Assembly: GCA_947628555.1 (NCBI GenBank)
Contig: CANRAI010000079.1
Coordinates: 1 to 5,160 of the forward strand
DNA: 5,160 bases
Origin: an uncultured Clostridia bacterium
Lineage (GTDB): Bacteria > Bacillota > Clostridia > Christensenellales > Borkfalkiaceae
Reading direction: 5' to 3'
The notes under the pieces are model-generated. The model made no database searches, was not told where the DNA came from, and worked only from the letters and a program-made list of their open reading frames with translations. Positions 1 to 5,160 of this stretch are shown here, piece after piece (positions within the stretch are counted from its first letter, which is position 1; every line of letters starts with the position of its first letter). Both the position numbers and the translations under genes were made by a program.

Positions 1-3000
1 GAAAAACGCCGCATGATGTCCTTTTGCGAGGTGACATTAACCTTCGATAATACCAACCGTATCTTCAATATCGACACGGACGAGGTGGAGATGACCCGCC
101 GACTCTACCGCGACGGCACCAGCGAATACATATTAAACCGCGAAGTCACCAGAATGAAAAGGCTTACCGAGCTTTTGCACGGCGCGGGCGCTGCGAAAGA
201 AGGCTATTCTATTATCGGCCAGGGCAGGATAGAACAGATAATGAACGCCAAGCCCGAGGACAGACGCTCTATATTCGAGGAAGCGACGGGAATAGTCGTT
301 TTCAAAGACAGAAAAGCCGAGGCGGAGCGCAAGCTGGAAGCTTCGAAGGACAACCTTTTCGTTTTCAAGCAGAGAATGTCTGAGGTGGAACGCCAGCTGG
401 GTCCTTTGAAAAAGGCGGCGGAAAACGCTTTGAAATACCGCGACCTCTATTCCGAAATGCGTTCACAGGAAATGAATTTGTACATAATCCGCCACGACAG
501 CGCCGAGGGAGAAAAGCAAGTTTTGGCAAACCAGAACATAGCTTTGGAGGAAGGCGTCAAAGCCGCGGACGAGCGGGCGGAGAACCTTTTAAAGGAATAC
601 CAGGAATGTCGCGACAAGCTGGAACAGGCGGACGTGGATTTGCAGGACCTGAACGACAGAATCCGCCGCTACGAGGTAAATATCGAGCATAAAAGCGGAC
701 AGACGCGGCTTTATTCCGAACAGGCGCGTTCCGTAAAGGCGCAGCTTGCCGCCGCGCAGGACGATTTAAGCTTTTCGGCAAAGCGCATAGACGATATCGA
801 CCGTGAAATACGCCGCGCCGAGGCGATAAGCGCCCGCAACGGCGAACGGATTAACACATTGAAAGGCAATACGGACGAAGTGCGCGCCAAAATAGCGGAG
901 TTTTCCCAAAAGATTTCCGAATACGAATATATGACGGGCGAACACCGCAAAAAAGTGCTGGATACTTTCAAGGATTTATCCGAAATACGCCAGAATATGG
1001 GTTCGCTTTCGGCGCAGAAACAGCTTTTGCAGGAGCGTTTGAAAGAAATTGAGGACGACATGGGAAAAATCCGCGCCCGCAGGGACGCGGCCCGCGGAGA
1101 ATATGCGGCTTGCATCGAAAAGAGCAACGCCCTTTCGGAGTTTTTAAGCAACGAAAATCAACTTCTGGACGAAGCCGAAAAACGCGTGCGCGACTGCGAG
1201 GGCAGAATTCAGGCGCTTTTGAAGCAGGTCTATGACGCGCAGGCGCAGATAAGTTCCATAAATTCAAATCTCGAAACGTACAGGGCTCTGCGCGACAGAT
1301 TTGACGGCTATGTCTATTCAGTCAAAAAATTGATGAGCGACAGCCGTTCCCAGCAGGAACTCGCCGATAAAATACAGGGGCTTATAGCAGACGTCGTCGG
1401 CTGCGAAAAGGAGTACGAAACGGCGATAGAAACGGCGTTCGGCGGGGCTATGCAGAACGTAATAACCCGCACCCGCGAGGACGCTCAATATCTAATCGAA
1501 TATTTGAAGCGCACCCGTTCGGGTCAGGTCACATTCCTTCCCATAGAAGCTTTAAAACCCCACCTAGAAAACGACCAGATAAAGTCCGCCGTGCGCGACA
1601 AGGGCGCGATAGGTTACGCCATAAATCTTGTCAAGTACGATAAAAAATTCGAGAACGTAATTCATAATCTTCTCGGCAATACGCTGATTGTCGATAATAT
1701 CCAAAACGCAACGCAGATTGCAAGAAGATATCCCCGCGCATTTAAAATAGTCACTCTGGATGGAGATATAATTTCCGTAAGCGGCTCTATGACGGGCGGC
1801 TCGCGCCGCGAGGTGGCAGGCAATCTTCTTGCCAACGAAAGGAGAATAAAGGAGCTTGAAGAACTCCTCGAACAGCGGAAATCTTTCTTATCTCGCGCGG
1901 ACGACAGGCGCAAGGATTTGGAAACCGCAAGGGATAAAGCCGCGGCGGAACTAAACGTATTGCAGACCAAATTGCAAAATTCAAGGGTGGAGATTGCCCA
2001 GCTTTCCGAAAAACAGTCGGCTTTGACGCAGGCGCAGGCTTCCGCCGAAAGCGAATACGCGGCATACAACCAGTCGGTTTCGGCTCTCCGCGAAAGGCTT
2101 GCGGGGCTGGATGACGAATATTCGGGCGTAAGCCGCGGGGCAAGCGATTTGACGGCGCAGTCGGACGACGCTTCCGCCAAGATGGACGACATGAGCGCGC
2201 AGTACGACAGACTTGTCGCCGCCCGCACGCAGGCAAGCGACAGGCTGAACAATAATTTGGTGGAAATCGCCTCTCTCGAAAGCGCCGTGAAGGCTTCTGC
2301 GGAAAACGCCGCCCGTCTTACAAAAGAACGCGACGACCTTAAACTAAAAATCGAGCAGATAAAAGCGGGCATTCCCGAAATTCAGAAGCGTATTGAGGAA
2401 ATCAACCGTCAGGCGGAACGTACCGCTCTAACCGAAGAGGAGCAGGCCGTCGTAAACGATTTGCGGCGGCGGATTGAAGAAACAACGGCTTTGAAAACGG
2501 AGTGCAACGAGCGGATTAAGCAGATAGACCGTGAACGTTTCGAGTGTTCGGAGCAGAGGGAAAAGCTTATAAACCGCCAGCACGGCATCGAAATGGCGAT
2601 TTTGAAAATCGACAGCGACCTTGAAAATTTACAGCAGCGCATCACCGAAGAATACAACGCCGACTATGAGGGCTGCCTTGAATATAAGGTGGAAAATTTC
2701 GACGCTTCGGGGGCAAATTCGCGCATAACCAACCTGCGCCGCCAGATATCGATGCTGGGCGCGGTGAACCACAACGCGGTCGAGGAGTACGAGGAAGTCA
2801 GCGGCCGTTACGAAAAGATGCAGGCCGAGGAGCAGGACCTTGAAAAGGCTATCGACGATTTGACGTCCGCGCTGGAAGATATACGCGCCGAAATGCTGAG
2901 GATTTTCGACGAGGGCTTCCAGATAATAAGCGAAAACTTCAAGCGTACGTTTAAGGAACTTTTCGGCGGCGGCAAAGCCGAGCTTCAACTAGACTATTCC

Positions 3001-3390
3001 GAATGTGACGACCCGCTGAACGCGGGCGTGGAGATAATAGCCTGCCCGCCGGGCAAAAAACTTACTAAAATTTCCCTGCTTTCCGGCGGCGAGCGCGCCC
3101 TTACGGCAATAGCCATATTGTTCGCAATCATAGGCATGCGGCCTATGCCTTTCTGCGTTTTGGACGAAATCGAAGCGGCGTTGGACGAGGCGAACGTCGC
3201 AAGATACGCGAAATATCTTAAAAAATTCGCGCAAAACACTCAATTTATAGTAATCACCCACCGTAAGCCCACCATGGAAAACGCAGATATTTTGTTCGGC
3301 GTAACTATGGAGGAAAAGGGCGTGTCAAAAATAGTTTCGGTCAAACTGTCCGAAGTCGAAAGCAGACTGGGCGGAGATACCGTTCAATAA
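1..3390 (+). CDS. smc: Chromosome segregation ATPase SMC, 5'-truncated by window edge
   Basis: SMC dimerises and, with ScpA and ScpB, forms the condensin-like complex that organises and segregates the chromosome. The frame is open from base 1 and the first codons (EKRRMMSFCEVTLTFDN) match an internal part of the SMC N-terminal head, so the ATG at 13 is not the start. By comparison with Bacillus subtilis SMC about 70 residues are missing, including Walker A. Counting codons from base 1: Q-loop Gln at 74 (IIGQGRIEQI), followed by EDRRSIFEEATGI; first coiled-coil arm about 95–430; hinge about 434–600, starting FDGYV and ending GSMTGG; second arm about 605–910; C-terminal head with LFGGG at 987–991, ABC signature LSGGE at 1027–1031, Walker B FCVLDE at 1051–1056 with LDEAN after it, and the switch His at 1087 (ITHRK). 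The 1129 visible residues plus about 70 give the usual length near 1,200. All visible ATPase motifs are intact. It probably heads an operon with ftsY. Confidence 0.97.
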   Translation, partial: EKRRMMSFCEVTLTFDNTNRIFNIDTDEVEMTRRLYRDGTSEYILNREVTRMKRLTELLHGAGAAKEGYSIIGQGRIEQIMNAKPEDRRSIFEEATGIVVFKDRKAEAERKLEASKDNLFVFKQRMSEVERQLGPLKKAAENALKYRDLYSEMRSQEMNLYIIRHDSAEGEKQVLANQNIALEEGVKAADERAENLLKEYQECRDKLEQADVDLQDLNDRIRRYEVNIEHKSGQTRLYSEQARSVKAQLAAAQDDLSFSAKRIDDIDREIRRAEAISARNGERINTLKGNTDEVRAKIAEFSQKISEYEYMTGEHRKKVLDTFKDLSEIRQNMGSLSAQKQLLQERLKEIEDDMGKIRARRDAARGEYAACIEKSNALSEFLSNENQLLDEAEKRVRDCEGRIQALLKQVYDAQAQISSINSNLETYRALRDRFDGYVYSVKKLMSDSRSQQELADKIQGLIADVVGCEKEYETAIETAFGGAMQNVITRTREDAQYLIEYLKRTRSGQVTFLPIEALKPHLENDQIKSAVRDKGAIGYAINLVKYDKKFENVIHNLLGNTLIVDNIQNATQIARRYPRAFKIVTLDGDIISVSGSMTGGSRREVAGNLLANERRIKELEELLEQRKSFLSRADDRRKDLETARDKAAAELNVLQTKLQNSRVEIAQLSEKQSALTQAQASAESEYAAYNQSVSALRERLAGLDDEYSGVSRGASDLTAQSDDASAKMDDMSAQYDRLVAARTQASDRLNNNLVEIASLESAVKASAENAARLTKERDDLKLKIEQIKAGIPEIQKRIEEINRQAERTALTEEEQAVVNDLRRRIEETTALKTECNERIKQIDRERFECSEQREKLINRQHGIEMAILKIDSDLENLQQRITEEYNADYEGCLEYKVENFDASGANSRITNLRRQISMLGAVNHNAVEEYEEVSGRYEKMQAEEQDLEKAIDDLTSALEDIRAEMLRIFDEGFQIISENFKRTFKELFGGGKAELQLDYSECDDPLNAGVEIIACPPGKKLTKISLLSGGERALTAIAILFAIIGMRPMPFCVLDEIEAALDEANVARYAKYLKKFAQNTQFIVITHRKPTMENADILFGVTMEEKGVSKIVSVKLSEVESRLGGDTVQ

Positions 3391-3436
3391 AATTAAACCG
3401 TTCAATAAAGTTAAAACCGTTCAAATAAGGTTAAAG
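3379..3436 (+). repeat. Three-copy tandem repeat spanning smc stop and smc–ftsY spacer
   Basis: Three adjacent units begin ACCGTTCAA and continue with A/T-rich sequence ending in TTAA. Unit 1 is 3379–3396 (18 bp), unit 2 is 3397–3415 (19 bp) and unit 3 is 3416–3435/3436 (20–21 bp). Units 1 and 2 differ by one substitution plus a terminal A; unit 3 differs by an extra A and an A-to-G/extra G change. Unit 1 contains the smc stop codon, so the last residues of SMC are encoded in the repeat. The pattern fits local duplication by replication slippage. No hairpin terminator is present in this spacer, in keeping with read-through into ftsY. Confidence 0.85.
3427..3430 (+). promoter_or_regulatory. 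Likely ribosome binding site of ftsY (AAGG)
   Basis: AAGG lies 8 nt upstream of the ATG at 3439, within the normal Shine-Dalgarno distance. It occurs only in the third unit of the tandem repeat; the equivalent positions in the first two units read AAAA and AAAG. It is short, so moderate initiation is expected. Confidence 0.6.
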
Positions 3437-3438
3437 AT

Positions 3439-4335
3439 ATGGGATTGTTTTCAAAACTTAAAAACGCATTGAAGAAAACGCGCGAAGGGCTTTCTTCCGC
3501 GCTTTCGAATTTATTTTCGAAAAATAAAGTAGGCGACGAATTTTACGAAGAACTTGAAGAAATTCTGATAGGCGCCGATATTTCCGTCACGACCGCCGGG
3601 GAAGTGGTGGAAGAGCTCCGCGCCGAAGCCAAACACGAAAAATTAAAGGACAAGCAGTTCGTCACCGATTTATTGAAGGACATACTTGAAGAAAAACTGA
3701 ACGAGGCTGAAATTCCCGAAATAAAATACCCCGCCGTAATAATGCTGGTGGGGGTGAACGGAGTGGGCAAAACCACTACCGTGGGCAAGCTTGCGAATTA
3801 TTTTTTAAGGCAGGGTAAATCCGTAACCGTAGCGGCGGCGGACACTTTCCGCGCCGCCGCCGCCGACCAGCTTACGGTCTGGGCGGAGCGCGCAAAGGTC
3901 AGGATAGTCAAGCACGAGGAGGGCAGCGACCCTTCGGCTGTGGTTTACGACGCGCTTACCTCCGCAAAGGCAAAGGGAACGGACGTAGTGATTATAGACA
4001 CGGCGGGCCGTCTGCACGTCAAGGCTCATCTTATGGAAGAGCTTAAAAAGATGTCCCGCGTGGTTGAGCGCGAAATGCCCGCGGCTAATTTTTACAAGCT
4101 GCTTATACTCGACGCGACGACGGGCAACAACGCGGCGAGCCAGGCGGAAATTTTCGACGAGGCGGTCGAGCTGGACGGCATAGTTTTGACAAAGCTGGAC
4201 AGTTCCGCAAAGGGCGGCTTTGTAATTTCGCTGTGCGGCGAGTTGGGCATACCCGTCCTGTTCACGGGCGTGGGCGAAAAGATAGACGATATAGAACTTT
4301 TCGACCCCGAAGAATTTATCGAAGGCATATTATGA
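3439..4335 (+). CDS. ftsY: Signal recognition particle receptor FtsY (SRP GTPase)
   Basis: FtsY is the membrane-associated GTPase that docks ribosome–SRP complexes (Ffh partner) at the SecYEG translocon. The 298-residue protein has the compact Gram-positive form without the long acidic A domain of E. coli. Residues 1–22 (MGLFSKLKNALKKTREGL) form a basic amphipathic start like the family's membrane-targeting helix; the helical N domain runs to about 95; the GTPase G domain follows with G1 GVNGVGKTTT 105–114, SRP-type insertion motif DTFRAAAADQL 135–145, G3 DTAGRLH 187–193, G4 TKLD 251–254 and closing loop GVGEKIDD 277–284. Two usually strict spots differ: DATTGNN (225–231) where DATTGQN is typical, and LDSSAKGG where LDGTAKGG is typical. 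The start is fixed by the classic MGLFSKLK N-terminus and an upstream AAGG. It follows smc by 48 bp, as in other Gram-positive genomes, and overlaps the next gene by 4 nt. Confidence 0.97.
   Translation: MGLFSKLKNALKKTREGLSSALSNLFSKNKVGDEFYEELEEILIGADISVTTAGEVVEELRAEAKHEKLKDKQFVTDLLKDILEEKLNEAEIPEIKYPAVIMLVGVNGVGKTTTVGKLANYFLRQGKSVTVAAADTFRAAAADQLTVWAERAKVRIVKHEEGSDPSAVVYDALTSAKAKGTDVVIIDTAGRLHVKAHLMEELKKMSRVVEREMPAANFYKLLILDATTGNNAASQAEIFDEAVELDGIVLTKLDSSAKGGFVISLCGELGIPVLFTGVGEKIDDIELFDPEEFIEGIL
4321..4325 (+). promoter_or_regulatory. Ribosome binding site of the acetyltransferase, inside ftsY (GAAGG)
   Basis: GAAGG lies within the last ftsY codons, 6 nt before the ATG at 4332. This site and the ATGA overlap decide the start: in-frame codons further upstream (from 4233) translate to an Arg/His-rich stretch that is only a shadow of ftsY. 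Confidence 0.65.
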
Positions 4336-4874
4336 CGAATAAAGAAAAAATGCTTGCGGGGGAGCTGTATTTTTGCGACGAATCTCTTAAACCCGAGGGG
4401 GACAGGGCGCGCAAACTTTGCCGCGAGCTGAATAGCGACATAACCGACGAACGCAGAAGGGAAATCGCCTTTGAACTTTTGGGGAAGTGCGGGAAAAACG
4501 TATGCCTTACGCAGGGCTTTTATTGCGACTACGGTTTTAATATCGAAGTCGGCGAAAATTTTTACTGTAACTACGGCGTATGTATTTTAGACGTGTGCAA
4601 AGTAAAAATAGGCGACAACTGCCTGATAGGACCGCAGGTCGGTATATACGCGGCGACGCACCCGCTGGACAGAAGATTAAGGACGGCAGGTCTTGAATCA
4701 GGCAGTCCCGTAACCATAGGAAACGATTGCTGGATAGGCGGAGGCGCCGTGATAAATCCCGGCGTAACGTTGGGCGACAACGTGGTCGTGGGTTCGGGAG
4801 CTGTCGTCACAAAATCCTTTCCTTCGGACGTCGTGATAGCGGGCAATCCCGCCCGTATTATAAAAAAATTGTGA
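4332..4874 (+). CDS. Maltose/galactoside-type O-acetyltransferase (left-handed beta-helix family)
   Basis: This is a 180-residue member of the LacA/Maa/NodL sugar O-acetyltransferase family, which moves an acetyl group from acetyl-CoA to a sugar hydroxyl; members are normally cytoplasmic trimers. Residues 1–50 form the N-terminal helical substrate-binding region with the family Asp (D16, LYFCDE). From about 55 come hexapeptide-repeat turns such as IEVGEN, VKIGDN, VTIGND and VTLGDN. Asn80 (FYCN) matches the substrate-binding Asn of LacA, and His110 (ATHPLD) matches its catalytic His. The C-terminus AGNPARIIKKL is the usual acetyl-CoA-side ending. Length fits LacA/Maa (about 180–200). Start ATG 4332 overlaps the ftsY stop (ATGA), suggesting translational coupling. 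It carries ten cysteines (15, 30, 53, 58, 65, 79, 84, 89, 97, 133), which is many for its size. The true acceptor (maltose, glucose, another sugar, or a non-sugar) cannot be read from the sequence, so I give no symbol. Confidence 0.92.
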   Translation: MTNKEKMLAGELYFCDESLKPEGDRARKLCRELNSDITDERRREIAFELLGKCGKNVCLTQGFYCDYGFNIEVGENFYCNYGVCILDVCKVKIGDNCLIGPQVGIYAATHPLDRRLRTAGLESGSPVTIGNDCWIGGGAVINPGVTLGDNVVVGSGAVVTKSFPSDVVIAGNPARIIKKL

Positions 4875-4878
4875 TTGG

Positions 4879-4920
4879 GTTAATAAAATAAGTTAATTGT
4901 TGAGTTAATATAAGTTAATT
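4879..4920. repeat. Imperfect A/T-rich tandem repeat downstream of the acetyltransferase
   Basis: Two related units, 4879–4898 (GTTAATAAAATAAGTTAATT) and 4904–4920 (GTTAATATAAGTTAATT), are separated by 5 nt. The second equals the first with three bases missing. GTTAA occurs again just downstream at about 4934. The patch is non-coding and resembles in style, though not in sequence, the repeat between smc and ftsY. Confidence 0.6.
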
Positions 4921-4949
4921 AAAATATAAAGCGTGTTAAATAAAATGAA

Positions 4950-4987
4950 GCGGCGGCGCGAAAATTCGCGCCGCCGCCCCGTTTTTT
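4950..4987. terminator. Intrinsic terminator hairpin, probably bidirectional
   Basis: A perfect 11-bp GC stem (GCGGCGGCGCG at 4950–4960 with its complement at 4967–4977) encloses AAAATT, of which one A–T pair can extend the stem to leave a four-base loop. On the plus strand it is followed by CCCG and then six T (4982–4987), so the T run starts 4 nt late. On the minus strand the stem is followed directly by TTCATTTTATTT (complement of 4938–4949), a better-placed U-rich tail. It sits between the convergent acetyltransferase and the minus-strand small gene and probably ends both transcripts. Confidence 0.85.
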
Positions 4988-4995
4988 AACGGAAA

Positions 4996-5160
4996 TTACA
5001 AATCGTCCGCGTCTTGTACGGGTTTAGAGCCGTCAACGCAAGTACCCGTGTAGCTTCCGTTCGGATCGTAAGAGTCTTTAAACTTATTTGCAGTTCTTCG
5101 TGCTCTTGCCACTGCTCTTACCGCTGCAATCCTTGTTCTTCTGCGAATTGTTGGACTGAT
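4996..5160 (-). CDS. Small hypothetical protein, C-terminal part, possibly frameshifted
   Basis: Read on the minus strand, the frame is open from the window edge (5160) to TAA at 4998–4996, giving 54 residues without a start inside the window. The last part, FKDSYDPNGSYTG followed by TCVDGSKPVQDADDL, looks like a genuine acidic protein tail: balanced composition and mixed codons. I have an impression of similar GSYTG…QDADDL endings on short hypothetical proteins of Clostridia, but cannot verify it. The upstream part of the same frame (about 5087–5160) is instead Arg/Ala-rich with many AGA codons, unlike genes in this window, while another minus-strand frame over those bases looks more protein-like (separate entry). 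So the true product may be this frame throughout, or a frameshift joint near 5084–5090. It converges on the acetyltransferase and shares its terminator. Function unknown; no membrane segment or catalytic motif seen. Confidence 0.5.
   Translation of the reverse strand: MSPTIRRRTRIAAVRAVARARRTANKFKDSYDPNGSYTGTCVDGSKPVQDADDL
5084..5160 (-). other. Alternative frame: Ser/Asn/Lys/Cys-rich peptide ending at TAA 5086–5084
   Basis: On the minus strand, starting with the codon at 5158–5156, this frame gives QSNNSQKNKDC then SGKSSGKSTKNCK and stops at TAA 5086–5084. Codons are mostly G/C-ending (AAG, AAC, AGC, TGC), in contrast to the Arg AGA-rich reading of the overlapping frame. The composition (Ser, Asn, Lys, Gln and Cys with no hydrophobics) is that of a disordered, low-complexity small protein or linker. 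Omitting the T at minus-strand position 5086 turns TGC AAA TAA into TGC AAA AAG and continues into the FKDSYDP…DADDL tail. It may thus be the upstream half of the same gene, or a separate small protein ending here. The start lies beyond the window. Confidence 0.4.

Noticed and set aside
13..15. ATG as the start of smc
   Set aside because: The codons before it (E K R R) are in frame and continue the SMC N-terminal head alignment. The gene starts outside the window, and starting here would delete Walker A.
711..1151. Minus-strand open frame (146 codons) within smc
   Set aside because: Ser/Arg/Ala-rich antisense shadow of the first coiled-coil arm; no motif and no credible start context.
1662..2372. 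Long minus-strand open frame (236 codons) within smc
   Set aside because: It lies wholly opposite the well-supported SMC hinge and coiled-coil coding region and translates to a Ser/Ala/Leu-rich sequence with no recognisable motif, as expected of an antisense shadow.
3132..3150. Inverted repeat AGGCAT…ATGCCT as a possible hairpin
   Set aside because: Only 6 bp inside the highly conserved SMC C-terminal head coding region, and explained by the codons for GMRPMP.
3503..3522. Paired TTCGAA palindromes in early ftsY
   Set aside because: Short A/T-rich palindromes inside coding sequence; no operator or site family fits and chance is likely.
4233..4331. Upstream extension of the acetyltransferase to an ATG at 4233
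   Set aside because: The added 33 residues are Arg/His/Gly-rich shadow of ftsY and unlike the family N-terminus. ATG 4332 with GAAGG gives the normal LacA/Maa length.
5118..5160. Third minus-strand frame (SVQQFAEEQGLQR then stop at 5120–5118)
   Set aside because: Too short to judge, no continuation beyond the stop, and not linked to the downstream tail; probably a shadow of one of the other two frames.

Overview
The window reads as a chromosomal housekeeping segment from a bacterium that is most likely a Bacillota (Clostridia-type) organism. The grounds are the smc–ftsY gene order, known from Gram-positive genomes, the clostridial flavour of the SMC and FtsY motifs, and A/T-rich spacers set against coding DNA of intermediate base composition. 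No mobile element, CRISPR array, tRNA or rRNA is visible.

Layout. Positions 1–3390 (+) hold the chromosome-condensation ATPase gene smc, cut by the left window edge so that about 70 N-terminal residues, including the Walker A loop, are missing. A 48-bp spacer follows, made almost entirely of a three-copy tandem repeat whose last copy appears to supply the ribosome binding site of ftsY (3439–4335, +), the signal-recognition-particle receptor GTPase. The ftsY stop overlaps by 4 nt (ATGA) the start of a maltose/galactoside-type O-acetyltransferase gene (4332–4874, +). The three genes look like one transcription unit. After it come a second A/T-rich repeat patch (4879–4920) and a strong GC hairpin (4950–4977) flanked by T-rich runs on both sides, fitting a bidirectional terminator.

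From 5160 down to 4996, on the minus strand, lies the 3' end of a convergent small gene. Its last 28 or so codons give an acidic tail ending PVQDADDL. Upstream of these, a different reading frame gives a more gene-like Ser/Asn/Lys/Cys-rich peptide that runs into a stop at 5084–5086. Omitting one base there would join the two into one protein. This frame conflict is the most interesting item in the window. It may be a sequencing error, a real frameshift, recoding, or chance.

How the genes work together: SMC (chromosome segregation) and FtsY (co-translational membrane targeting) are core functions that share an operon but not a pathway. The acetyltransferase is an accessory passenger that is probably translationally coupled to ftsY. 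I found no clear evidence of an undescribed multi-gene system here. The rest of the window is ordinary.
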